64,000 nt of DNA from assembly GCA_902599955.1 (NCBI GenBank), contig CACKHK010000001.1, positions 1 through 64,000 on the forward strand, read 5' to 3'. Both the position numbers and the translations under genes were made by a program. This document shows, in pieces, positions 1 through 8,530 of this stretch (position 1 is its first letter; each line of letters begins with the position of its first letter). The DNA comes from an uncultured Pelagibacteraceae bacterium (lineage in GTDB: Bacteria > Pseudomonadota > Alphaproteobacteria > Pelagibacterales > Pelagibacteraceae). The notes beneath the pieces were generated by a model. It was not told the DNA's origin. It ran no database searches and was given only the letters and a program-made list of their open reading frames with translations.

Positions 1-326
1 ATTGATCTTAATAAACTTAAATATCTTGCACCATTTAACCCCATGGACATCCTCATCATTACAGGAAAAGGCAATCCATGTTTTTGAGATGGATGACCAA
101 TTAAGGAAATGAATAAATAAACAAGAATTGATGCAGCTATTGAACAAGTAAAGACTAAATAAGAATTTAAATTATATAGTAAATACAGAGAAGCTATAAG
201 AGCAAATCCAGCAATAGTTTGAATGCTGTTAGCCCAAAAACAGAACAAATCAGCTGAAGTCCATGTTTTGTTATTTGGATTAACTGTAGCTAATTCAAAA
301 TTTTTTAATTCTATATTTTGACTCAT
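1..326 (-). CDS. NCS1-family nucleobase/cation permease, N-terminal part (cut by window edge)
   Basis: Reading the minus strand from an ATG at 326 gives an open frame of 108 codons that runs off the left edge. It opens MSQNIELKNFELATV and carries a TWTSADLFCFWANSIQT segment, a hydrophobic helix, then GHPSQKHGLPFPVMMR and a SMGLNGARYLSLLRS segment. This W-x-x-x-D-x-F followed by G...G-x-P-F-P-V...G layout is the N-terminal signature of permeases for cytosine, purines, uracil, thiamine or allantoin. Such proteins are about 12-helix inner-membrane symporters of 400-500 residues, so roughly three quarters lies outside the window. The substrate cannot be told from this part. It is divergent from the DMT gene with only 28 bp between the starts, so their promoters must overlap. 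Confidence 0.8.
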   Translation of the reverse strand, partial: MSQNIELKNFELATVNPNNKTWTSADLFCFWANSIQTIAGFALIASLYLLYNLNSYLVFTCSIAASILVYLFISLIGHPSQKHGLPFPVMMRMSMGLNGARYLSLLRS

Positions 327-354
327 ATTAAAGATTCTAAACTAATATTTTTAT

Positions 355-1290
355 ATGTCTATAAAAGTGATAACTGTAGCTTATTATTTTATGATTTTTA
401 TAAAAAGAAATGTTGGATACATTTCGATGTTCATTGCTGTTATAGGTTTTGGCTCTGGACCTCCATTTGTAAAATTGGCATTGCAAGAGTTTTACGTAAT
501 GGACTTGATGGCTGTAAGATTTTCTTTGGCATTTGTCTTAATGTTAATATTCGCTCTTTTAATGAGAGTAGATTTATCAATAAAAAAAATTGGATTAACT
601 CCATTTTTAATGGGTCTTCTAAATCCATTTTTGGTAACTCTCAGTTTTCATATAGGACTGTTGCTAACCTCACCAGTAAGCGGAGTTGCTTTGATCAGCA
701 CACTTCCTATTTGGCAACCTTTTGTAGCAAGAGTATTTTTGAAAGAAAAAATTGAGATCAAGGTAATAATTGGTGCATTCATTACAATTATTGGAACTTT
801 AATTTTATTATCAACTCAAAAGAAAATTGGTGGCGGAAATTATTTAGGGGACTTTATAATATTTTTAGGAATGATGTGTGTTTCTATTAACGAAGTTCTT
901 GGAAGACGTTTTATGCAAACTAAAGTAAATCAATTAGGTGTTAATACTTTTCAATACATGATTGGAGCAATCTTATCTATTCTAATACTTTTTATAGTAT
1001 GGCCTGATAGTAGTTTCACATATAATAATTACTTAAATTTTAGTCCTCCAGTTCTTGCAGCAATAACATTATCTTTTATAACTTTTGGGGCTTATTTATT
1101 CTATAACTTTGCTTTAAGAAGAGCACCTATCGGTAGAATTAGTTTGATGTATCCATTAACAGGTCCTATTGGTGCTACAATGTCATGGATAGTTTTGGGA
1201 TCAACAATATCCATTAATATATTTATATCGTTAATTATTATTTTAGTAGGAACTATTATTCCCCAAATTAATAAAAAAGCTAAGGACTAG
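355..1290 (+). CDS. DMT-superfamily (EamA) transporter
   Basis: A 311-residue protein made almost entirely of hydrophobic helices, about ten by eye, with two internally similar EamA halves (roughly residues 24-150 and 165-305). The second half contains the typical A-L-R-R-A-P-I-G-R-I-S and P-L-T-G-P-I-G motifs before the last helix pair. Family members are inner-membrane exporters or importers of small metabolites, and nothing here fixes the substrate. The start is uncertain: ATG at 355 gives 12 extra residues, while ATG at 391 or 427 would begin closer to the first helix, and no clear Shine-Dalgarno favours any of them. The 3' end overlaps the convergent TRAP dctM gene by 11 bp. Confidence 0.85.
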   Translation: MSIKVITVAYYFMIFIKRNVGYISMFIAVIGFGSGPPFVKLALQEFYVMDLMAVRFSLAFVLMLIFALLMRVDLSIKKIGLTPFLMGLLNPFLVTLSFHIGLLLTSPVSGVALISTLPIWQPFVARVFLKEKIEIKVIIGAFITIIGTLILLSTQKKIGGGNYLGDFIIFLGMMCVSINEVLGRRFMQTKVNQLGVNTFQYMIGAILSILILFIVWPDSSFTYNNYLNFSPPVLAAITLSFITFGAYLFYNFALRRAPIGRISLMYPLTGPIGATMSWIVLGSTISINIFISLIIILVGTIIPQINKKAKD

Positions 1291-2620
1291 GATACATTAT
1301 GCTTGGCAACCATAATGCTATTTGGGGAAATATAATAATTAATATTAAGCCAATTAATTGAATAACCATAAATTGCATCATACCTAAATATATATCTTTT
1401 AAATCCCATTGAGGGACCACACCTTTTAAGAAGTAAGCTGATAGAGCCACAGGTGGAGAAAGCCAGGCGGTTTGTAAATTGACTGCTACAAGAATAGCAA
1501 ACCAAGTTAAGTTAAAACCTAATTCCAAAATTAAAGGTAAAACTATTGGTAAAACTATTAATACTATTGGAACCCATTCTAAAGGCCAACCTAGTAAAAA
1601 TATTGCAGCCATTATAATTGCTAAGATCACATATTTATTTACATCAAGATTTAATAAGAAGTCTGTTAATAGAGATGGAGTTCCTAATTTTGAAAATACC
1701 GCACCAAAAAAATTTGAGGCTGCAACTAAAAACATAATTAATGCAGTTATCTCTAAAGTTTTTAATAGAGCTTCTTTAAGACCATGGTAGGTAAGTTTTT
1801 TATATGCTAATGCTAAAAGTATTGCTCCAAAAGCTCCCATGCCAGCACCTTCAGTTGGAGTTGCAAGACCAAATAAAATACTTCCTAAGGCAAAGAAAAC
1901 TAAACCAGCAGGAGGAATTAAACCCATTAAAAACTCATACCAAACTTTAGCCATATTTTTTGGTCGTTCTGAAGCTGGTAATACAGGGCCAAGTTTAGGA
2001 TTTAAAAAACATCTTAACGTTGTGTAAGCGGCATACAAAAATGCTAAAAGAATTCCTGGGATAATTGCTGCTGCGAATAAATCTGTAACTGGTATTTCTA
2101 ATACAGGACCCATAACAACTAACATAATGCTTGGAGGAATTAAAATTCCTAAAGTACCCCCAGCACAAATTAGACCTGCAGAAAGTCTAGTATCATACCC
2201 AGTCCTGATCATAGTTTTTCCAGCCATAATTCCTAAAATTGTGACTGAAGCTCCAACAATTCCAGTTGCTGCCGCAAAGATAGTTGAAACAAACATAACA
2301 GCATAAAACAATGCTCCTCTAGTTTTCGATAGCATTAGTTGTACCGCGTTAAACAATCTTTCCATTAATCCAGCTTGCTCCATCAAAATTCCCATAAATA
2401 TAAAGAGTGGAACGGCGGCCAGGGTATTCTCGGTCATTATCATATTGAATTGCAAGGTCATTAAATAGAAAACTAACTTTCCAAATCCCCAATAACCAAA
2501 AACAAGACCTAAAAAAATTAACGTAAATGAAATAGGAAACCCAACAAAAATTGCAAACAACATGCAACCAATCATTATTGCGCCGATTATTTCTGGTGAA
2601 AAGAATTCCATTAGGGCCAT
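1280..2620 (-). CDS. dctM: TRAP transporter large permease subunit DctM
   Basis: A 446-residue, very hydrophobic protein with about 12 membrane segments and glycine-rich loops such as A-A-T-G-I-V-G-A-S and P-P-S-I-M-L-V near residue 155, typical of the DctM (TRAP large permease) family. It forms the Na+-driven membrane channel with DctQ and takes substrate from the periplasmic DctP protein. It is the last gene of dctP-dctQ-dctM, overlapping dctQ by 10 bp. An internal L-E-W-V-P-I segment near the C-terminus and the 446-aa length match the family. The C-terminal codons overlap the convergent DMT gene. Confidence 0.95.
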   Translation of the reverse strand: MALMEFFSPEIIGAIMIGCMLFAIFVGFPISFTLIFLGLVFGYWGFGKLVFYLMTLQFNMIMTENTLAAVPLFIFMGILMEQAGLMERLFNAVQLMLSKTRGALFYAVMFVSTIFAAATGIVGASVTILGIMAGKTMIRTGYDTRLSAGLICAGGTLGILIPPSIMLVVMGPVLEIPVTDLFAAAIIPGILLAFLYAAYTTLRCFLNPKLGPVLPASERPKNMAKVWYEFLMGLIPPAGLVFFALGSILFGLATPTEGAGMGAFGAILLALAYKKLTYHGLKEALLKTLEITALIMFLVAASNFFGAVFSKLGTPSLLTDFLLNLDVNKYVILAIIMAAIFLLGWPLEWVPIVLIVLPIVLPLILELGFNLTWFAILVAVNLQTAWLSPPVALSAYFLKGVVPQWDLKDIYLGMMQFMVIQLIGLILIIIFPQIALWLPSIMYPSP

Positions 2621-3267
2621 CTTCCTTTCACAAAAGCATAATATGTTTTAAGTATTTCAGAAAAACCTTGAACTAAAAGTAGAAAGGCTCCAATTGGCAT
2701 ACAACTTTTTAGTGGCCACATAATTGGCATCCACGTGGTATCCATCGCTCTTTGAATTCTTACTTTTCCACCTAAACATTCTTCAAGATTTGATCTTCCA
2801 CAAATTGATGTGTAAGCATAATCAAAACTTACATAAAAAAATACTAAGAAACCTGGTATAAAAAATAAAAGATATAAAAATAAATCTACTCTAGCTTGAT
2901 TTTTAACTGTCCAATTTCTATAGAGAAAGTCAGCTCTTATATGGATACCTTTTGATAACGTATATGCTGCACCAAGCATGAACAAAGCTCCTGCTAACAT
3001 TCTGCTAATATCAAAAGACCAAAGTGTAGGTCTATTAAAAAAATGTCTTCCAATTACTTCATGTATCATTGCATAAATAAGTGGAATTGTGATCCACATT
3101 ATTATTTTGCCTGATAAAAGCATTTTTGAGTCAATAAATTCGATTGTTTTTGCCATCCAAGGAATCATGTCCTCAGGCATTTTTGTACTTGTTCTTCTTT
3201 CAGCAATTAATTCGTCAGTGATATCTAAATTTTCTTTAACTTTAGGTTCTGAATCTTTATCAACCAT
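2611..3267 (-). CDS. dctQ: TRAP transporter small permease subunit DctQ
   Basis: A 218-residue membrane protein with four predicted helices (about residues 55-75, 90-110, 130-150 and 180-205) after an approximately 45-residue charged N-terminus. It contains a G-x-H-I-R-A-D motif (residues ~107-113), the usual DctQ signature after helix 2. It is the small membrane partner of DctM in a TRAP transporter. It lies downstream of dctP, separated by a strong hairpin, and overlaps dctM by 10 bp, so translation of the two membrane subunits is probably coupled. It is somewhat longer than minimal DctQ proteins (~160-180 aa) because of the N-terminal extension. Confidence 0.92.
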   Translation of the reverse strand: MVDKDSEPKVKENLDITDELIAERRTSTKMPEDMIPWMAKTIEFIDSKMLLSGKIIMWITIPLIYAMIHEVIGRHFFNRPTLWSFDISRMLAGALFMLGAAYTLSKGIHIRADFLYRNWTVKNQARVDLFLYLLFFIPGFLVFFYVSFDYAYTSICGRSNLEECLGGKVRIQRAMDTTWMPIMWPLKSCMPIGAFLLLVQGFSEILKTYYAFVKGRWP

Positions 3268-3299
3268 TGAACAAGTATATTATTTTAATTAAATTATTT

Positions 3300-3332
3300 A
3301 AAAAACGGGGATTAGTAAAATCCCCGTTTTTT
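3300..3332 (-). terminator. Intercistronic hairpin between dctP and dctQM
   Basis: A perfect 14-bp inverted repeat with arms 3300-3313 and 3319-3332 and a 5-base loop, with a CGGGG/CCCCG core flanked by A and T runs. Read on the minus strand it ends in a T-tract, the form of a rho-independent terminator. It stands immediately after dctP and before dctQM, so partial termination or 3'-end protection would raise the binding protein above the membrane subunits. The function is inferred. Confidence 0.85.
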
Positions 3333-3342
3333 ATAAAGTTAC

Positions 3343-4431
3343 TTATTGTTGTGCTGCAAATGCAGATCCAATTGATGCATCAGATGTTTCCATTTGTGCA
3401 ATAAAAGGTACTACAACTTTTGCGTGCTCAGTCATGTGCTCGTAAACTTGTTTAAAGAAAGCATTCTCTGCTGCATTCTTTTTAAGAGTAGCTTGAGCAG
3501 CGTTCATGTACTCTGTGAAATAATCAGCTGGTGTATCCCATAGTTTTACACCATGATTTTGAGTAAGATCAATTAACGCTTTTCCATTTTCTACAGCTCT
3601 GTTTGTAATATTTCTTGTGATCATAGCTTCAGATGCAACTTCCATTGCATATTTTTGATGATCAGTTAAAGAATTATAAACATCACCATTTATGTAAATA
3701 TCTCCATTTACAACATTTTGGTGAAGACCTTGTAGATAGTAGTTTTTAAGAACTTTTTGGAAACCAAATACTGAGTCTGGTTTTGGACAACACCACTCTG
3801 CAGCATCAATTGTTCCTTTTTCAAGTGCTGGTAAAATATCACCACCTGATAAAGATACTGATGCAATTCCGATATCTTTGTATGTTTGTCCTGGAATTCC
3901 TGGAGGAGTTCTGAACCTGTATTTTCTGAAATCATCCATGTTCTTAATTGGCTCTTTAAACCAACCTAATGCTTCAGGTCCTGATGATGCCATCACGAAA
4001 CCTTTAACATTCATTCCCATTTCGCTCCATAATTGGTCGTATAATTCTTTACCACCATTATCGAAATACCATGCTAACCAAGATTTAGTACTTAAACCAA
4101 TTCCTCCACCAGCAACTGGCGATCCAAATAACATCGCAGCTGGGTGATAGTTTGACCAGTAGTGAGTCCATGCTGCACCACCATCTACTAGACCTTTGTC
4201 AACAGCTTCTAGTGTTTCTTTCATACCAACAACTTCACCTTTTGAAAGAAGCTCAAATTTTAACTCTCCACGAGTTAATTTTGTTACTCTGTCAGTCCAC
4301 ATTTTTACGATTTGTCCATCGTATGATGTTTTAGGAAAAGTAAGTTGGATTTTTAATGTTTTAGCAGAAGCAGATCCAATTACTGAAACTGCAAATACTA
4401 AAGCTAAAATCATTGAAGTGATTTTTTTCAT
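3343..4431 (-). CDS. dctP: TRAP transporter periplasmic substrate-binding protein (DctP/TakP type)
   Basis: A 362-residue protein with a signal peptide (M-K-K-I-T-S, hydrophobic core, cleavage near A-S-A-K at ~23). The DctP fold is recognisable from R-F-R-T-P-P-G at ~172 (the conserved Arg that binds substrate carboxylate), G-G-D-I-L-P-A-L-E-K-G-T-I-D-A-A-E-W and a G-F-Q-K-V segment. These resemble the TakP subgroup, which binds 2-oxo acids. The C-C-P-K-P segment after A-E-W is unusual. The gene is first in the TRAP operon, behind a 117-bp gap, with an AGGGA ribosome-binding site on the minus strand just upstream of the ATG. Neighbouring 3-hydroxyacid and aldehyde dehydrogenase genes suggest an organic acid ligand, but this is inference. 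Confidence 0.93.
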   Translation of the reverse strand: MKKITSMILALVFAVSVIGSASAKTLKIQLTFPKTSYDGQIVKMWTDRVTKLTRGELKFELLSKGEVVGMKETLEAVDKGLVDGGAAWTHYWSNYHPAAMLFGSPVAGGGIGLSTKSWLAWYFDNGGKELYDQLWSEMGMNVKGFVMASSGPEALGWFKEPIKNMDDFRKYRFRTPPGIPGQTYKDIGIASVSLSGGDILPALEKGTIDAAEWCCPKPDSVFGFQKVLKNYYLQGLHQNVVNGDIYINGDVYNSLTDHQKYAMEVASEAMITRNITNRAVENGKALIDLTQNHGVKLWDTPADYFTEYMNAAQATLKKNAAENAFFKQVYEHMTEHAKVVVPFIAQMETSDASIGSAFAAQQ

Positions 4432-4548
4432 TATATATCCCTCTCTTTTTATTTTTATTAAGACTTAATAATGAAGGGAGTAAAACTCATTGAGATAAAA
4501 ATGTAAAACGATAAATTGTTGCATTTACAACCTGAAGTTTAATAGTAA

Positions 4549-5475
4549 CTATTTCTTACCCTTAGGATCAAAGGGATAATCCCAAGCATCTCCACCAATT
4601 TTTTTTGATATACCTGAATAATCTGTTTCGCTATCACCACCCTCACAAAATTCATTAAATATATCTAAGGCATGTTTTCCTAGAGGTGTTGACGCATTTA
4701 CAGATTTTGCAGCATCATTAGCTAACTTTAAATCTTTAGTCATCATGGCCGCAGAAAAGCCTGGTCTATATTTGTTATTAGAGGGAACGCCATCTGTTAA
4801 ATTTGGCAGCGGTGTATAAGTTGATAAAGCCCAATTATTTCCAGAAGCATTTTTCATAATTTCATGAACTTTTTTTAAATCCATCTTTAGTCTTTTTGCC
4901 AACATTAGTGCCTCTGATGCTGCTATCATTGAAATTCCTAAAGACATATTGTTACAAATTTTTACTCCAACTCCACTTCCCTGTGGTCCAGCATGTAAAA
5001 TTTTTTGCCCCATAATATCCATTAATGGTTTAGCTAAATTTACAGCTTCATCATCTCCACCAACTAAAAAATTTAATTTACCTACTCTTGCTCCCATAAC
5101 ACCTCCTGTAACGGGCGCATCAATCATTTTAATTCCTCTATTTTTTGCTTCCTTGCCTAGTAATAAAGAAGTTTCAATATCAATTGTTGAACAGTCAATT
5201 ATGAGAGCATCCTTTGAAATTTTATCAATAATACCTTTGTCTCCTAAAAAAAGAGATTTTACATGTTTGCCTTCAGGTAACATTGAGATTACAAAATTTG
5301 CACCCTCAAGGACCTCATCTAATGTATCAACCACATCTAAATTCGCATCTTTGGCTTTTTTTGTCATTTCTGGTGAAACATCGTAGACTTTAACTTTTTT
5401 ACCAGCCTTAACTAGTTGATCTGCCATTGGGTTACCCATGTTTCCAACACCAATAAAAGCTATTTGATCTGTCAT
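4549..5475 (-). CDS. mmsB: 3-hydroxyisobutyrate dehydrogenase family enzyme
   Basis: A 308-residue NAD(P)-dependent beta-hydroxyacid dehydrogenase. It begins with the Rossmann motif I-G-V-G-N-M-G-N-P-M (residues 7-16). It carries the substrate-binding D-A-P-V-T-G-G segment (~119-125) and the catalytic-lysine motif G-S-G-V-G-V-K-I-C-N-N (~167-177). The C-terminal half, with Y-x-P-x-P...G-V-P-S...K-Y-x-x-G-F...K-D-L-x-L-A, follows 3-hydroxyisobutyrate dehydrogenase closely rather than tartronate semialdehyde reductase. It would oxidise 3-hydroxyisobutyrate to methylmalonate semialdehyde in valine catabolism or act on a related 3-hydroxyacid. It lies 2 bp behind the aldehyde dehydrogenase gene, so both are in one operon. 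Confidence 0.85.
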   Translation of the reverse strand: MTDQIAFIGVGNMGNPMADQLVKAGKKVKVYDVSPEMTKKAKDANLDVVDTLDEVLEGANFVISMLPEGKHVKSLFLGDKGIIDKISKDALIIDCSTIDIETSLLLGKEAKNRGIKMIDAPVTGGVMGARVGKLNFLVGGDDEAVNLAKPLMDIMGQKILHAGPQGSGVGVKICNNMSLGISMIAASEALMLAKRLKMDLKKVHEIMKNASGNNWALSTYTPLPNLTDGVPSNNKYRPGFSAAMMTKDLKLANDAAKSVNASTPLGKHALDIFNEFCEGGDSETDYSGISKKIGGDAWDYPFDPKGKK

Positions 5476-5477
5476 AT

Positions 5478-6995
5478 TTAAATATCTATATTTGATTTTC
5501 CTCTATTAATCAAAACCGTTTTACTTTGAGTAAAATGATTTATCATACTATCAAAGGCGTACTCTTTTCCTAGCCCACTCATTTTTAAACCACCATATGA
5601 AACATTTGCTCTAGGCGCTACACATTGATTTACTTGGACAAAACCTGCTTCAATTTCTTCAACAAACTGTAAAGCTCTAGATAAATTTTGTGTCCACAAT
5701 ACTGCTGATAATCCAAACGGTGTGTTATTTGCGCTGTTCATTACTTCATCAAATGTTTTAAATGGTATAGCACAAGCAACAGGACCAAATATTTCTTCTT
5801 GACAAACTGGAGAGCTTACTGGAACACCTGACATCAATGTAGGTTCATAAAAGAATCCGTTTTTATAATCACCACCTGTTGATTGATTGCCACCGTGTAC
5901 AACTTTGGTTGTAGAGTTTTTTTTTGCAATATTCATATAATGTAAAGTTCGTTTAAGCTGTTCTTCAGAAATAATTGCTCCAATATCAGAACTTTCATCT
6001 AGAGCATTTCCCATTTTTAATTTACTTAATTTTTCAACAACTCCATTTAGTACTTTGTCATAAATTTTTTCCTGAATATAAACTCTTGATCCAGCAGTAC
6101 ATGCTTGTCCTTGTCGAGTATATCTCATTCCATCAATAACCCCTTGAATTGCAATATCTAAATCTGCATCACTCATTATTATATTTGGATTTTTTCCTCC
6201 AAGTTCTAGAGTAACTGGGCACAATTTAGGGGCAGCTTTTTGTGCTATAATCTTTCCAACAGCAAAAGATCCTGTAAACGTTACTTTTCTGACTTTTTCA
6301 TGAGTTACCAAAGGTTCACCACACTCTTCTCCATAACCTGAGATTACATTTAAAACACCCGGAGGAAGTTCTTGTTGAAATATCTCTGATAATAAAAGTG
6401 CGCAAAATGGAGCTTGTTCAGCAGTTTTTAAAACAACACTGTTTCCTGCTACAATAGCTGGAGCGATTTTTGCAACTGTTAAAAATAATGGTGCATTCCA
6501 AGGGACGATTGCACAAACAACCCCTATTGGATCTCTGGTAGTATAATGAATACTGTTTGGAATATTGGTAGGATAATTTTCTCCTTTTAGCTCTCCAGAT
6601 AAACCTGCAAACATATTTGTAAGTTCAATGGAAGCAGCCGTTTCTGGTATAGCCTGTGTTCTTAAAGCATTACCTGTATCTAATGATAATAAAGTTTCAA
6701 TTTCAGACTTTCTTTCCTCTAATCTTTTTGCACCAGCAGCAACCATTTTTCCTCTTTCTCTTGCTGGTATTTTTTTCCATTTTTGAAAAGCTTTGTATGC
6801 TGACTCAACTGCAATATTTACATCATTTTTATCACACTGAGGAGCAGATCCAATATTGTCACCTGTGCTTGGATTTAATACCGGTATCTTATTATTTGTT
6901 TGAGCAGATATTAATTTGCCATCAATTAAAATTTTATCCGTTAATCTTTTTGCGTTATTAAGTGCCTGTTCAAGATTTTTTTCAAAGTTACTCAT
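5478..6995 (-). CDS. NAD(P)-dependent aldehyde dehydrogenase
   Basis: A 505-residue member of the aldehyde dehydrogenase superfamily. Visible motifs are P-W-N-A-P-L (~166-171), the cofactor loop F-T-G-S-F-A-V-G-K (~240-248), the general-base Glu in L-E-L-G-G-K-N-P (~263-270) and the catalytic Cys in Q-G-Q-A-C-T-A-G-S-R (~297-306). The late E-E-I-F-G-P-V motif is also present. Length and motifs fit betaine-aldehyde/succinate-semialdehyde-type enzymes, and the substrate cannot be fixed. The gene overlaps the upstream SDR by 8 bp and is followed 2 bp later by the hydroxyisobutyrate dehydrogenase gene, which suggests sequential oxidation of alcohol, aldehyde and acid intermediates. Confidence 0.92.
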   Translation of the reverse strand: MSNFEKNLEQALNNAKRLTDKILIDGKLISAQTNNKIPVLNPSTGDNIGSAPQCDKNDVNIAVESAYKAFQKWKKIPARERGKMVAAGAKRLEERKSEIETLLSLDTGNALRTQAIPETAASIELTNMFAGLSGELKGENYPTNIPNSIHYTTRDPIGVVCAIVPWNAPLFLTVAKIAPAIVAGNSVVLKTAEQAPFCALLLSEIFQQELPPGVLNVISGYGEECGEPLVTHEKVRKVTFTGSFAVGKIIAQKAAPKLCPVTLELGGKNPNIIMSDADLDIAIQGVIDGMRYTRQGQACTAGSRVYIQEKIYDKVLNGVVEKLSKLKMGNALDESSDIGAIISEEQLKRTLHYMNIAKKNSTTKVVHGGNQSTGGDYKNGFFYEPTLMSGVPVSSPVCQEEIFGPVACAIPFKTFDEVMNSANNTPFGLSAVLWTQNLSRALQFVEEIEAGFVQVNQCVAPRANVSYGGLKMSGLGKEYAFDSMINHFTQSKTVLINRGKSNIDI

Positions 6996-7767
6996 TATCT
7001 AATTCTCCTCTTCTAACTTTAGAAGAGAGCCATCCGCCATCTATTTTTATTTCAGATCCATTTATAAAATCGGATTCATCACTTGATAAAAATACTGCTG
7101 CTCCTACAATATCTTTTGGTTGTCCCCATCTTCCAACAACGGTTTCTTTTCCCCAAGCTTCTCCATGTTTTGGGTCTTCAGCATATTTTTGGTTGAAAGG
7201 TGTTGATATCAATCCAGGACAAATCGTATTTACGTTTATGTTTTTTCCGGTAAGATCAACTGACAATGCTCTCGTTAAGCCGAGTACCCCACTTTTAGCT
7301 GCAACATAACCTACTCTATCAGGTCTGCCCATAAAACTAGCTATAGAACCAAAGTTAATAATTTTTCCCTTACCATTTTTAATCATGTGAGGAATAACTG
7401 CCTGACTTGCAAGAAATGGTGCTGTAAGGTTTACTGAAATCATATCGTCCCAGTCTTGTTTGGTATGATCTAATAATTTTTTTACATGCCTTATGCCTGC
7501 ATTATTTATAAGAATATCAATTTTTCCAAATGTTTGAATGGCTTTTTCTACCATTTCATTAATACTATCTTTTTTTGAAACGTCAGTTTTTACAATTATT
7601 GCTTCACTACCCGTATCTAAAATCTTTTTTTTAGCATTTTCTGAATTTGCAATATCTATTTCTGCTATAACAATCTTAGCTCCCTCTTTTGCAAGGCCTA
7701 AGCAAATTTCTTCACCTATGCCCTTACCTCCGCCTGTAACTATTGCTACTCTATCTTTAAGCTTCAT
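6988..7767 (-). CDS. SDR-family oxidoreductase
   Basis: A 259-residue classical short-chain dehydrogenase. Motifs seen are T-G-G-G-K-G-I-G (11-18) for NAD(P), N-N-A-G (88-91), the catalytic Asn near 113, Ser141, Tyr154 and Lys158 (Y-V-A-A-K), and the P-G-L-I-S-T-P turn after the active site. It has an Asp-containing loop after beta-2 (E-I-D), which favours NAD over NADP. It overlaps the aldehyde dehydrogenase gene by 8 bp, so the two are probably translationally coupled and may act in sequence on an alcohol or hydroxyacid. The exact substrate is unknown. Confidence 0.9.
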   Translation of the reverse strand: MKLKDRVAIVTGGGKGIGEEICLGLAKEGAKIVIAEIDIANSENAKKKILDTGSEAIIVKTDVSKKDSINEMVEKAIQTFGKIDILINNAGIRHVKKLLDHTKQDWDDMISVNLTAPFLASQAVIPHMIKNGKGKIINFGSIASFMGRPDRVGYVAAKSGVLGLTRALSVDLTGKNINVNTICPGLISTPFNQKYAEDPKHGEAWGKETVVGRWGQPKDIVGAAVFLSSDESDFINGSEIKIDGGWLSSKVRRGELDNE

Positions 7768-7785
7768 TTTTTAAATGATTTGATG

Positions 7786-8529
7786 TTATTTTAAGAAGGA
7801 AACTAATGCTTTTTCCTCATTAATCCAAGCTTTAATTCCACCCTTTAAAACGTATACATTTTTAAAACCTAAGTCTTCTGCAAAGGCATTACCTAAAATT
7901 GATGCAGTCTCTCCATCATTGCTAACGAAAATAATTTCAATATTTTGTGACTCAGCGCCAGCTAAAGCTCTAACTCTATCCATTAAATAGACATTAAATT
8001 TTCCATTTTTATAAAACGCAGTTTCTTGAAATGATCCTTTAATTACTCCAGTTTTTTTCCATTGATCGTCCGTTCTAATATCTAATACAACTGCATTATT
8101 ATCTAACAAATTTTTTAATTCATCAGATGAAATTAAATTATAATTTGGATCTAAAACATCAATAATCTTAAATTCAAAAATAAGATCTGAATTTGGTGGT
8201 ATTACATCTCCAGCTCCAGAGGAACCATATGCTAATTCTGAAGGAATTTTTATTTTTCTAATTGTACCTTTATTTGTACCAACTATACCCATTTCAAAAC
8301 CAGGTATAACTTCTCTCATTCCTATTTGAACTACCAAAGGTCTATCTTTTCCAACGTTAGTATCAAAAACTTTTCCATCAATAAATGAACCAGTATATTC
8401 AATTTGTACCCAGGAATGATTAATAATTTTTTTTCCTTCACCTGGTTTATCAACTAAAATTTCTATCTCTGCTGAAATTAAATTAGTTGTTAGAAATAAA
8501 TATACTATTAAAAATTTTATAGTTCTCAT
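7786..8529 (-). CDS. Exported FKBP-type prolyl isomerase fused to a degenerate rhodanese domain
   Basis: A 247-residue protein with an N-terminal signal peptide (about residues 1-20). An FKBP domain (~22-126) follows, with the usual V-x-I-x-Y-T-G, G-x-x-F-D-T, V-I-P-G-F-E-x-G and A-Y-G motifs. A C-terminal rhodanese-like domain (~130-245) has V-V-L-D-I-R-T and L-K-G-G-I-K-A-W. The rhodanese active-site loop reads I-I-F-V-S-N-D-G-E-T, with no cysteine where the catalytic Cys normally sits, so sulfur transfer is unlikely and the domain may be a binding module. The FKBP part would assist folding in the periplasm. It lies 1 bp after the monooxygenase gene in the same operon. Confidence 0.85.
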   Translation of the reverse strand: MRTIKFLIVYLFLTTNLISAEIEILVDKPGEGKKIINHSWVQIEYTGSFIDGKVFDTNVGKDRPLVVQIGMREVIPGFEMGIVGTNKGTIRKIKIPSELAYGSSGAGDVIPPNSDLIFEFKIIDVLDPNYNLISSDELKNLLDNNAVVLDIRTDDQWKKTGVIKGSFQETAFYKNGKFNVYLMDRVRALAGAESQNIEIIFVSNDGETASILGNAFAEDLGFKNVYVLKGGIKAWINEEKALVSFLK

Positions 8530-8530
8530 T

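Noticed and set aside
318-755. Open frame overlapping the DMT transporter in another frame
   Set aside because: Its translation has no family features and low-complexity residues, whereas the overlapping frame is a clear EamA protein.
4456-4470. Perfect 7-1-7 palindrome TATTAAGACTTAATA just upstream of dctP
   Set aside because: It contains only two G/C pairs in very AT-rich DNA, where such palindromes are expected by chance, and no second copy was seen. It could be an operator but support is too thin.
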